Shown: in pieces, positions 1 to 5,126 of the stretch | Numbering within the stretch: the first letter of the stretch is position 1 | Layout: every line of letters starts with the position of its first letter | Assembly (NCBI GenBank): GCA_003242525.1 | Contig: QGUU01000224.1 | Coordinates: 1-5,126, forward strand | Reading direction: 5' to 3' | DNA: 5,126 bases | Source of the DNA: Pseudomonadota bacterium | GTDB taxonomy: Bacteria > Pseudomonadota > Alphaproteobacteria > Rhizobiales > Rhizobiaceae | Translations under genes and position numbers: made by a program | The notes under the pieces: model-generated | Told to the model about the DNA's origin: nothing | Seen by the model: only the letters and a program-made list of their open reading frames with translations | The model's database searches: none

Positions 1-8
1 CTATGGCA

Positions 9-25
9 CCACCGCAAAGCGGAGG
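9..25. repeat. Small hairpin at the left edge
   Basis: The arms 9-15 and 19-25 can form a seven-position stem with one A-A mismatch around an AAA loop. There is no T-run on either strand, so it is not a terminator by itself. Together with the hairpin at 40-53 and the terminator at 90-115 it makes the first 130 bases look like non-coding intergenic DNA. Function unknown. Confidence 0.3.
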
Positions 26-39
26 AGTAAGTTCGATAT

Positions 40-53
40 AGTGCTTCCGCACT
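40..53. repeat. Short perfect stem-loop (AGTGC-TTCC-GCACT)
   Basis: AGTGC (40-44) pairs perfectly with GCACT (49-53) around a TTCC tetraloop. No T-tract follows on either strand. It may be part of a 3' untranslated region of a gene lying to the left on the + strand, or chance. Seen directly; role not known. Confidence 0.3.
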
Positions 54-89
54 GGAAATTCATCCATCCAATGCGAACCGCACCGCTCT

Positions 90-115
90 GCCAGGAAAAA
101 ACCTGGCTTTTCTTT
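90..115 (+). terminator. Rho-independent terminator, right-pointing
   Basis: GCCAGG (90-95) and CCTGGC (102-107) form a perfect 6-bp GC-rich stem around an A6 loop, followed directly by TTTTCTTT (108-115). On the minus strand the stem is not followed by T residues, so the signal is oriented to stop rightward transcription. It therefore most likely ends a + strand gene whose 3' end is at or beyond the left edge; the two shorter + frames close at TAA 28-30 and TAG 39-41. Such a gene would be convergent to the cysteine desulfurase. Confidence 0.6.
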
Positions 116-130
116 CCCGGCGACGGCCAG

Positions 131-151
131 AAAGCCGCGCCGTGCGGCTTT
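131..151 (-). terminator. Probable terminator of the cysteine desulfurase gene
   Basis: AAAGCCGC (131-138) and GCGGCTTT (144-151) are perfect inverted repeats around a 5-base loop. Read leftward, the hairpin begins within the TAA stop codon (152-150) of the desulfurase and ends in TTTCTGG. The T-run is short, so this is a weak intrinsic terminator, or a 3'-end stabilising hairpin that relies on other factors. Being self-complementary, it could act on both strands. Confidence 0.45.
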
Positions 152-1307
152 ACGCCGCTTTATCGCTGCCAGCGCGGCGTGCCGCGATAACGGCAAGCGC
201 CTTGCTGAACAGTTCGATCTCTGCTTCGCCCGTCGAAGGACCGATCGACACGCGCAACGCGCCAAAGCTGTCGCCGAACCCCATGGCTTTCAGCACGTGG
301 CTGGGACCGACCTTTCCGGAGGAGCAGGCCGACCCGGCCGACAGGGCGATACCCGCCAAGTCGAAGGCAATCTGCGCCGTCTCCGCCTTCATGCCCGGAA
401 TGGCAAAGAAAGTGGTGTTGGCCAGTCGAGGCGCGTCTGCCCCGAAGAAAACCGCATCCGGAACCTGCGCCCGGACAATGGCTTCGATCGCATCGCGCTT
501 CTGACGCAGTTCGGCGATCCGATCAAGCCCGGCCAGGGCTTCCTGCGCTGCCGCCCCGAAACCCACGATTGCCGGCAGGTTCTCGGTGCCGGCCCGATGG
601 CCCTTCTCCTGGCCGCCGCCGGTCAGCAGCGGCTTCGGCATCATCAGGTCAGCCGCGGCCACTACGGCGCCGACACCCTTCGGGCCGCCTATCTTGTGCG
701 AGGAAAGGATCAGATAGTCAGCGCAACCATCTGCAATGTCCAGAGGAATTCGGCCTGCCGCCTGCACGGCATCGAGCACCAGAATGCCACCGGCCGCCCG
801 TACGAGAGCGCCGATCGCGGCGACAGGCTGAATGACGCCGGTCTCGTTATTCGCGGAATGGATTGCAACGAGTGCAAGACCGGCAGCCTTGTCATGAGCC
901 GCAAGGGCCCTTTCGAGCGCCGCCAGATCGAGAATGCCATCGCGTCCGACACCAATGCGGGTGACGCGGTCCGCCGGGAACCGTCCCCCGGCGAGCAGGC
1001 AGGGGTGGTCCGCCTCCGAGACATAGAGATGCGACATGCACAAGTCGGATCGGCCCATCTGCCACTGCGGCGTCAGCAGCATCGAGGCTGCTTCCGTGGC
1101 CCCGGAAGTAAAGACGACATGTTCCGGCTTGCCATTGACCAGATCTGCGACCGCGCGACGCGCCCTCTCCGCAAGCCGGCGCGCTTCGCGCCCTTCCCGG
1201 TGCACGGACGAGGGATTGGCCGCACCCAACGCCTCGATCATCGCCTCCCGCGCCGCATCACTAAGCGGCGCGCTGGCGTTCCAGTCGAGATAGGCGCGTG
1301 CGTCCAT
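150..1307 (-). CDS. Cysteine desulfurase, IscS/NifS-like (group I)
   Basis: This PLP enzyme converts cysteine to alanine and passes the persulfide to an Fe-S cluster scaffold in the cytoplasm. The protein is complete at 385 aa. Counted from the upstream ATG at 1319, the visible family signatures are YLDWNA (10-15), SGATEA (72-77), His105, NNETG (157-161), Asp183 and Gln186 in LDAVQ, the PLP lysine K209 in SSHK, GHRAGTEN (240-247) and the catalytic C332 in SACSSG. The short loop around C332 is of the IscS/NifS type, not the SufS type. I prefer the ATG at 1307 because AAGGACAGG lies just before it, while the in-frame ATG at 1319 has no Shine-Dalgarno sequence. The gene is divergent from the hydrolase, with an Irr-like box between. 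In rhizobia the equivalent gene (often called sufS2) normally precedes sufB. SufB is not seen downstream here, so I leave the symbol blank. Confidence 0.93.
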   Translation of the reverse strand: MDARAYLDWNASAPLSDAAREAMIEALGAANPSSVHREGREARRLAERARRAVADLVNGKPEHVVFTSGATEAASMLLTPQWQMGRSDLCMSHLYVSEADHPCLLAGGRFPADRVTRIGVGRDGILDLAALERALAAHDKAAGLALVAIHSANNETGVIQPVAAIGALVRAAGGILVLDAVQAAGRIPLDIADGCADYLILSSHKIGGPKGVGAVVAAADLMMPKPLLTGGGQEKGHRAGTENLPAIVGFGAAAQEALAGLDRIAELRQKRDAIEAIVRAQVPDAVFFGADAPRLANTTFFAIPGMKAETAQIAFDLAGIALSAGSACSSGKVGPSHVLKAMGFGDSFGALRVSIGPSTGEAEIELFSKALAVIAARRAGSDKAA

Positions 1308-1327
1308 CCTGTCCTTCATTTGCTTGC

Positions 1328-1349
1328 AACGCTTTTGCGCAAAAGCGTT
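1328..1349. promoter_or_regulatory. 22-bp perfect palindrome upstream of the desulfurase
   Basis: AACGCTTTTGC (1328-1338) is followed without a gap by its exact reverse complement (1339-1349). It sits 20-40 bases before the desulfurase start. A perfect palindrome this long could be an operator for a dimeric regulator or a cruciform/hairpin in the mRNA leader. No T-tract follows on either strand, so a simple terminator is unlikely. It does not match the Irr or RirA motifs known to me. It may also be a copy of a dispersed genomic palindrome. Confidence 0.55.
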
Positions 1350-1400
1350 ATTTCCTTGAAATTTCGACCAATGCCGTCCTATCTACGCGGCTTGCGGTGA

Positions 1401-1427
1401 GGTGGCTACGGGTTGTCCGTGGCCACC
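1401..1427. repeat. Strong 11-bp stem-loop in the divergent region
   Basis: Arms 1401-1411 (GGTGGCTACGG) and 1417-1427 (CCGTGGCCACC) pair over 11 positions with one G-T wobble and a 5-base loop. It lies between the ICE box and the desulfurase gene, so it would fall in the leader of a desulfurase transcript starting near the ICE box. On the + strand it is followed by AAGTTTTG, too weak for a convincing terminator, and no gene ends just to its left. Function inferred only from position. Confidence 0.45.
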
Positions 1428-1430
1428 AAG

Positions 1431-1447
1431 TTTTGAACAATTCTAAA
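1431..1447. promoter_or_regulatory. Candidate Irr-binding iron control element (ICE box)
   Basis: TTTTGAACAATTCTAAA matches the ICE consensus TTTAGAA-N3-TTCTAAA at 13 of 14 defined positions; the one mismatch is the fourth base. On the minus strand the first half-site is a perfect TTTAGAA. A further half-like repeat, TTTAGGAA, follows at 1454-1461. Irr, a Fur-family regulator responding to haem status in Hyphomicrobiales, binds such sites, and suf genes are among its reported or predicted targets. The box lies between the divergent desulfurase (about 124 bp away) and hydrolase (about 98 bp away), so it could serve either or both. The sequence match is seen directly; the regulator is inferred. 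Confidence 0.6.
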
Positions 1448-1461
1448 CTAGCTTTTAGGAA
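1433..1461 (+). promoter_or_regulatory. Possible promoter for the hydrolase, overlapping the ICE box
   Basis: TTGAAC (1433-1438) and TAGGAA (1456-1461) are separated by 17 bases and resemble -35 and -10 elements with about 4/6 and 3/6 matches to the sigma-70 consensus. The -35 lies within the ICE box, so a bound Irr dimer would be expected to block it. A start near 1468 would give a leader of about 75 bases. Weak match; I could not find a better candidate on the minus strand. Confidence 0.25.
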
Positions 1462-1544
1462 GACACCGGCGCTGCGTCAAGCTGCCGTGATCGTCCTGAG
1501 CAGGAATTGTTCGGACACGTGAGCGTAGCAAGGTGGAGTTTGGA

Positions 1545-2219
1545 ATGCCCGAGGTCATTTTTGCCGGTCCCGCTGGACGCTTGGAAGGCCGCTACCAGCC
1601 GTCCAAGGAAAAGAGCGCGCCCATCGCCATCATCCTGCACCCGCATCCGCAGTTCGGCGGCACGATGAACAACAAGATCGTCTACGATCTTTTCTACATG
1701 TTCCAAAAGCGCAATTTTACCACGTTGCGCTTCAATTTTCGTGGAATCGGCCGCAGCCAGGGTGAGTTCGACCACGGCACCGGCGAGCTTTCGGATGCCG
1801 CTGCGGCGCTTGACTGGGTGCAGTCGCTGCATCCGGATTCGAAAAGCTGCTGGGTGGCAGGCTATTCCTTTGGCTCGTGGATCGGCATGCAACTGCTGAT
1901 GCGGCGACCCGAGATTGAAGGCTTCATCTCGGTGGCGCCCCAGCCGAACATCTACGATTTCTCGTTCCTTGCCCCCTGTCCCTCGTCGGGATTGATCATC
2001 CACGGCGACGCCGACAAGGTCGCGCCTGCCAAGGACGTTCAGGGCCTGGTGGACAAGCTGCATACCCAAAAGGGTATCACCATCACGCAAAAAATAATTC
2101 CCGGCGCAAATCATTTCTTTTCGAATGACACCGAAAGGCTGATCGAGGAATGCGCCGATTACCTCGACCGCCGGCTGGCGGGCGAACTTGCCGATCCTCG
2201 ACCCAAGCGGCTGCGCTGA
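1545..2219 (+). CDS. Alpha/beta hydrolase, COG2945 type, substrate unknown
   Basis: This is a complete 224-aa cytoplasmic protein with no signal peptide. Visible features are the family signature HPHPQFGGTMNNK (32-44), the RFNFRGIG strand-loop (62-69), the nucleophile elbow GYSFG with S108, the acid loop HGDAD (153-157, probable acid D157) and the catalytic His190 in GANHFF. Together these give a complete Ser-Asp-His triad on a minimal lidless fold, so an active esterase or hydrolase is likely, but no substrate is known to me. The ATG at 1545 is chosen because AAGGTGGAG (1530-1538) lies at good Shine-Dalgarno spacing; the upstream in-frame GTG at 1533 is inside that signal. Pairing with a divergent cysteine desulfurase is, as I recall, common in rhizobia and may reflect shared iron control rather than a shared pathway. 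Confidence 0.9.
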   Translation: MPEVIFAGPAGRLEGRYQPSKEKSAPIAIILHPHPQFGGTMNNKIVYDLFYMFQKRNFTTLRFNFRGIGRSQGEFDHGTGELSDAAAALDWVQSLHPDSKSCWVAGYSFGSWIGMQLLMRRPEIEGFISVAPQPNIYDFSFLAPCPSSGLIIHGDADKVAPAKDVQGLVDKLHTQKGITITQKIIPGANHFFSNDTERLIEECADYLDRRLAGELADPRPKRLR

Positions 2220-2221
2220 TT

Positions 2222-2246
2222 GGCCGGAAATTGGTTCTTTCTGGCC
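2222..2246 (+). terminator. Hairpin just after the hydrolase stop codon
   Basis: GGCCGGAAA (2222-2230) pairs with TTTCTGGCC (2238-2246) over 9 positions with one G-T wobble and a 7-base loop. It begins two bases after the TGA stop. No T-tract follows, so it is at best a factor-assisted terminator or an mRNA-stabilising 3' hairpin. It would partly separate the hydrolase message from the next gene. Confidence 0.4.
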
Positions 2247-2288
2247 CACGAAGCTGATGACGGCGGCTGTATGATGGAAACCTTACCC

Positions 2289-2301
2289 GGAGGTCCCCTT
2301 G
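2289..2301 (+). promoter_or_regulatory. Strong ribosome binding site deciding a TTG start
   Basis: GGAGGT (2289-2294) lies four bases before TTG (2299-2301). There is no nearby in-frame ATG that would keep the conserved MYxPxHF N-terminus of the PaiB family. The near-ideal Shine-Dalgarno sequence compensates for the rare start codon. Confidence 0.75.
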
Positions 2302-2949
2302 TACCAGCCGCCGCATTTCATCGAGACTGACCGCGATACGCTTCACGCGCTGATTCGCGCCCACCCGCTGGGCCTGCTCATTTCGGCGTCACCTGACGGA
2401 CCCACCGCCGATTCCGTTCCTCTCCTGCTCGACTCCGAGATTGGCGCAAATGGGCGGCTGCGCGCCCATCTTTCCCGCGCCAACCCTCACTGGAAACTTA
2501 TTGCCGCGCAGCCTGACATGCCCGTCCTTGTCGTGTTCCAGGGCGTGAATACCTACATCACGCCGTCCTGGTACGCGGCCAAGCGCGAGACGGGCAAGGT
2601 CGTGCCAACCTGGAATTACGTAGTGGTTCAGGCACACGGCAGAGTGCGCGTGATCGACGACGCCGAATGGATTGCACGGCAGGTCTCCGACCTCACAGCT
2701 TTCCACGAAGCCGCACGCCCCCAGCCATGGAGCGTGAGCGACGCTCCCGCGCCATTCCTGGCAGCTCAGATCAGGGGCATCGTCGGCATTGAGATGGAAA
2801 TTGCCGAACTGCACGGAAAATGGAAGGTGAGCCAGAACCGCCCGGCTGCCGATCGCGCCGGTGTAATTGCCGGGCTCGAACAAGACCGCACAGACCGATC
2901 GTCGCATGAGATGGCGCGGCTGGTCCGCAGCTTTGGCCGACCAGAATGA
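2299..2949 (+). CDS. PaiB-family FMN-binding protein (putative regulator)
   Basis: This is a complete 216-aa protein of the PaiB / COG2808 family, a split-barrel FMN-binding fold. Family landmarks run the full length: MYQPPHF (1-7), HPLGLLIS (22-29), HLSRANPHW (57-65), FQGVNTYITPSWYAAK (79-94), VVPTWNYVVVQAHG (101-114), the EAARPQPW region (137-144), IVGIEMEI (161-168) and KWKVSQNRPAADRAGV (174-189). Bacillus subtilis PaiB was named as a negative transcriptional regulator of protease and sporulation genes, but no helix-turn-helix is seen here. A flavin-dependent role, or binding of a small molecule, is equally possible. The TTG start is supported by the ribosome binding site and by homology. 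The gene sits 79 bp after the hydrolase on the same strand, possibly in one transcript. No paiA-like acetyltransferase gene is present in the window. Confidence 0.9.
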   Translation: MYQPPHFIETDRDTLHALIRAHPLGLLISASPDGPTADSVPLLLDSEIGANGRLRAHLSRANPHWKLIAAQPDMPVLVVFQGVNTYITPSWYAAKRETGKVVPTWNYVVVQAHGRVRVIDDAEWIARQVSDLTAFHEAARPQPWSVSDAPAPFLAAQIRGIVGIEMEIAELHGKWKVSQNRPAADRAGVIAGLEQDRTDRSSHEMARLVRSFGRPE

Positions 2950-3013
2950 ATTACGACTCCGGCGCCTGATTTTGCGCGGTCCTTGTTAATCCGGCCACGG
3001 CAGTGTTAAACGC

Positions 3014-3037
3014 GGCAGCCGCTGCCGTCAGGCTGCC
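3014..3037 (+). repeat. Overlapping inverted repeats upstream of tyrS
   Basis: GGCAGCC (3014-3020) is complementary to GGCTGCC (3031-3037), and its first six bases are also complementary to GCTGCC (3021-3026). The two pairings exclude each other, although the second leaves only a one-base loop and would need to be intermolecular or a duplex palindrome. The element lies 29-52 bases before the tyrS start. No T-tract follows. This may be GC-rich chance. Confidence 0.25.
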
Positions 3038-3065
3038 GAACCTGATCCACTCCGGAACCGAGAAT

Positions 3066-4319
3066 ATGCCCGCCTTCAAATCCGACTTCCTGCGCATCAT
3101 GAGCGAGCGGGGCTTCATCCACCAGATTTCGGACGAAGTCGCACTCGATGAGCTTTTTAGCAAGGAAACGGTGACGGCCTATATAGGCTTCGATGCGACA
3201 GCCAGAAGCCTGCATGCCGGTTCGCTGATCCAGATCATGATGCTGCACTGGCTGCAGAAAACCGGCCATCGGCCGATTGCGCTGATGGGCGGCGGCACTT
3301 CCATGATCGGTGACCCATCCTTCAAGGATGAGGCGCGCAAACTCCTGACGCCCGCCGACATCGAGGCCAATCTTGCCGGCATCCGCAAGAACTTCACGCC
3401 TTACCTGACCTTCGGAGATGGCCCCGGAGAGGCCTTGATGGTCAACAATGCCGATTGGCTCCTGTCCATCAACTACGTCAATTTCCTGCGCGATGTGGGC
3501 CGGCACTTTTCCGTCAACCGGATGCTGTCTTTTGATTCGGTGAAGCTCAGGCTGGACCGGGAGCAGTCCCTCTCCTTCCTCGAGTTCAACTACATGATCC
3601 TGCAGGCCTACGACTTCGTGGAATTGAACCAGCGCTATGGGTGCCGGTTGCAGATGGGCGGGTCCGACCAATGGGGCAACATTGTCAACGGCATCGACCT
3701 TGGCCATCGCATGGGTACGCCGCAGCTCTTCGCGCTGACGACGCCACTGCTTACCACCGCCTCCGGCGCCAAGATGGGCAAGACCGCATCGGGCGCGGTG
3801 TGGCTCGATCCGGAAATGATGTCGCCCTACGATTTCTGGCAATATTGGCGCAATACCGAGGACGCGGACGTTGGCCGCTTCCTGAAGCTCTACACCACCC
3901 TGCCGCTGGATGAGGTAGCGCGGCTGGCAGCTCTGGGCGGGGCAGAGATAAACGAGGCCAAGAAGATCCTGGCCACCGAGATCACGGCCATGCTTCACGG
4001 CCGATCGGCAGCCGAGCAGGCAGCCGAGACGGCGCGCAAGACCTTTGAGGAAGGCGTTACCGCCGAGGACCTGCCCTCCATTGAGTTGCCGCGTGCAGAA
4101 CTTGAAGCCGGCGTGGGCATCCTTGCGCTCTTCGTGAAGGCTGGTCTTGCCGCCTCCAACGGCGAGGCGCGCCGGCATGTCCAGGGCGGTGCCGTTCGGC
4201 TCAACGACCAGCAGGTTCTGGACGACCGGCGCATCGTCACCCTCCAGGATCTCACGCCGGAAGATGCCTTGAAACTGTCCCTGGGCAAGAAGAAGCACAT
4301 CCTTGTCAGGCCGACCTAG
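3066..4319 (+). CDS. tyrS: Tyrosyl-tRNA synthetase (class Ic)
   Basis: TyrS joins tyrosine to tRNA-Tyr in the cytoplasm with ATP hydrolysis to AMP. The protein is a complete 417 aa, normal for the TyrS1 type. It shows [16 protein letters not shown] (39-54, with the HIGH-equivalent HAGS at 50-53), [11 protein letters not shown] (75-85), the tyrosine-pocket residues Y176, Q180 and D183, [10 protein letters not shown] (197-206), the KMSKS-equivalent KMGKT (236-240), and a C-terminal S4 RNA-binding domain from about 348 to 410. The positions follow the Bacillus stearothermophilus enzyme with a steady offset. I choose the ATG at 3066; the frame is open upstream to a GTG at 3003, but those 21 residues are alanine-rich and unlike the family. 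The Shine-Dalgarno sequence is weak. No T-box leader is visible, as expected outside Firmicutes. The gene is convergent with tatC. Confidence 0.97.
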   Translation: MPAFKSDFLRIMSERGFIHQISDEVALDELFSKETVTAYIGFDATARSLHAGSLIQIMMLHWLQKTGHRPIALMGGGTSMIGDPSFKDEARKLLTPADIEANLAGIRKNFTPYLTFGDGPGEALMVNNADWLLSINYVNFLRDVGRHFSVNRMLSFDSVKLRLDREQSLSFLEFNYMILQAYDFVELNQRYGCRLQMGGSDQWGNIVNGIDLGHRMGTPQLFALTTPLLTTASGAKMGKTASGAVWLDPEMMSPYDFWQYWRNTEDADVGRFLKLYTTLPLDEVARLAALGGAEINEAKKILATEITAMLHGRSAAEQAAETARKTFEEGVTAEDLPSIELPRAELEAGVGILALFVKAGLAASNGEARRHVQGGAVRLNDQQVLDDRRIVTLQDLTPEDALKLSLGKKKHILVRPT

Positions 4320-4371
4320 CCACGAACGGCATTCTGCGAAAGGTTTCTGAGCGCTCCCTAGGCCGGCACTT

Positions 4372-4398
4372 CTTGCCGTGCTGCTTGCCGTGCAGCGC
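4372..4398. repeat. Tandem 10-bp repeat and hairpin in the tyrS-tatC gap
   Basis: CTTGCCGTGC occurs at 4372-4381 and again at 4384-4393, a 12-bp period. The second copy sits in the loop and arm of a possible 7-bp hairpin, 4378-4384 with 4392-4398 (one G-T wobble, 7-base loop). The hairpin may help end transcription from both convergent genes, but neither strand has a T-run. The rest of the 153-bp gap (4320-4472) shows nothing I can name. Confidence 0.3.
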
Positions 4399-4472
4399 AG
4401 TCCTGTCCGTGCCGATAAGCGCCTGCGACCGAAGCCGGACGCCAGCGGATGAACCGTTGACGCGCAAAGCTG

Positions 4473-5126
4473 TCAGGTCGCGGCCGGGGTCGAGGACGAA
4501 CCTTCTTCCTTCTCGCGCTCCAGCCGGTCGTTTTCCCGGCTCCTTTCGACCATTCGGGCCGCCCAGATCGAAACTTCGTAAAGGAGAATGGTCGGCACCG
4601 CCAAACCTATCTGGCTCAGCGGATCGGGCGGAGTAAGCACGGCGGCAACGACGAAGGCGATCACGATCGCCCATTTTCTCTTATCGACCAGAGCCTGGGA
4701 GGACAGAAGACCAACACGCGCCATGAGTGTGGTCACTACCGGCAACTGGAAGACCAGGCCGAAGGAGAAAATCAGCGTCATGATGAGGCCGAGATACTCC
4801 GAGACTTTCGGCAACAGTGATATCTGAACGTCCTGGCCTGTGCCGACCTGCTGCATGGAGAGGAAGAACCACATCACCATGGGGGTGAAGAAGAAGTAGA
4901 CCAGGCAGGCGCCCAAAAGAAACAGTATTGGCGAGGCGACGAGGAAAGGCAGGAAGGCTGCTCGCTCGTTGCGGTAGAGGCCCGGCGCTATGAACTTGTA
5001 AATCTGCGTTGCGATCAGCGGAAAGGCAACGACCATGCCTCCGAATGCCGCAAGCTTGACCTGCGTAAAAAAGAACTCCTGCGGTGCAGTGTAGATCAAC
5101 TCCACCTTGGAGAATCAAACCCGGGC
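4473..5126 (-). CDS. tatC: Sec-independent translocase TatC, partial, with apparent frameshift
   Basis: TatC is the multi-span inner-membrane receptor of the twin-arginine translocase, which recognises Tat signal peptides together with TatB and exports folded proteins. The 3' part is clear: IYTAPQEFFFTQVK from the end of the first periplasmic loop, then about five hydrophobic segments, with the conserved FIAPGLYRNER (its Glu is essential in E. coli TatC), YFFFTP, LLPKVSEYL, FGLVFQLPVV and AAVLTPPDPLSQ. A charged, disordered tail ends at TGA (4475-4473). The amino-terminal part with TM1 is missing: it lies beyond the edge. However, the frame meets TGA at 5117-5115, just before the conserved block. 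The GTG at 5105 is an ordinary valine codon in the family and would give a protein lacking TM1, so it is not a credible start. A one-base change near 5106-5117 would reopen the frame. tatA and tatB are not in the window. Confidence 0.88.

Noticed and set aside
1..67. Minus-strand frame starting ATG at 67 and open to the left edge (22 codons, beginning MDEFPVRKHY)
   Set aside because: No Shine-Dalgarno sequence, no resemblance to SufB or another family I know, and its latter part overlaps hairpin-forming sequence; too short to support.
21..190. Possible small + strand gene from GTG at 41 after GGAGGAG
   Set aside because: The spacing from GGAGGAG to GTG is about 13 bases, too long; the frame runs through a terminator and into the 3' end of the desulfurase gene, and the product looks random.
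297..1400. Long + strand open frame (367 codons) antisense to the desulfurase
   Set aside because: It lies opposite a gene with all catalytic motifs; its composition is Arg/Gly/His-rich with no recognisable domain, as expected from codon bias in high-GC DNA.
1308..1544. RirA-type iron box (TGA-N9-TCA) near the desulfurase
   Set aside because: I looked through the divergent region and found no match with the required spacing.
1455..2249. Minus-strand open frame (264 codons) antisense to the hydrolase
   Set aside because: It overlaps a gene with an intact catalytic triad, shows no known domain, and covers the control region as well.
2983..3010. Promoter-like pair TTGTTA / GTTAAA before tyrS
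   Set aside because: Spacer of 16 bases and poor -10 match; too weak to annotate.
3003..3065. Upstream extension of tyrS from GTG at 3003
   Set aside because: The added 21 residues are alanine-rich, unlike TyrS N-termini, and there is no ribosome binding site before the GTG; the ATG at 3066 gives the usual length.
3006..4298. Long minus-strand open frame (430 codons) antisense to tyrS
   Set aside because: It mirrors the tyrS coding frame, has no family motif and no convincing ribosome binding site; a shadow of GC-biased third positions.
4306..4674. Minus-strand frame of 122 codons across the tyrS-tatC gap
   Set aside because: It overlaps the clear TatC C-terminal coding frame and is Arg-rich without any recognisable domain.

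Overview
The window reads as an ordinary chromosomal segment of an alphaproteobacterium, most likely of the order Hyphomicrobiales (Rhizobiales). The evidence is the high GC content, the style of the TyrS and TatC proteins, the pairing of a COG2945-type alpha/beta hydrolase with a divergent IscS/NifS-like cysteine desulfurase, and an Irr-type iron control element (ICE) between those two genes. Genus cannot be assigned from sequence alone.

Layout, left to right. Positions 1-130 hold no gene I can support, only hairpins; one at 90-115 is a good rho-independent terminator pointing right, as if a + strand gene ended just inside or outside the left edge. A complete cysteine desulfurase gene follows on the minus strand (150-1307). 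A divergent control region of about 240 bp (1308-1544) carries a 22-bp perfect palindrome, a strong 11-bp stem-loop and a near-perfect ICE box. Three + strand genes come next: an alpha/beta hydrolase (1545-2219), a PaiB-family FMN-binding protein starting at TTG (2299-2949), and tyrS (3066-4319). A 153-bp convergent gap separates tyrS from the minus-strand tatC, whose 5' part runs into the right edge.

Functionally, the desulfurase supplies sulfur for Fe-S clusters, and its control region looks iron-responsive, as expected for the sufS2-like gene that heads suf operons in rhizobia. Here sufB does not start within the 149 bp downstream, and the right-pointing terminator there suggests the neighbour is convergent, so this copy may be detached from the rest of suf. 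The hydrolase and PaiB genes have no assigned substrate. TyrS charges tRNA-Tyr. TatC is the core receptor of the twin-arginine translocase, which exports folded, often cofactor-containing proteins.

The two points most worth a second look are the ICE box with its neighbouring leader structures, and an apparent one-base frameshift in tatC about 10-20 bp from the right edge (sequencing error or broken gene). I see no new defence, mobile or biosynthetic system, no CRISPR, no insertion sequence and no RNA gene.
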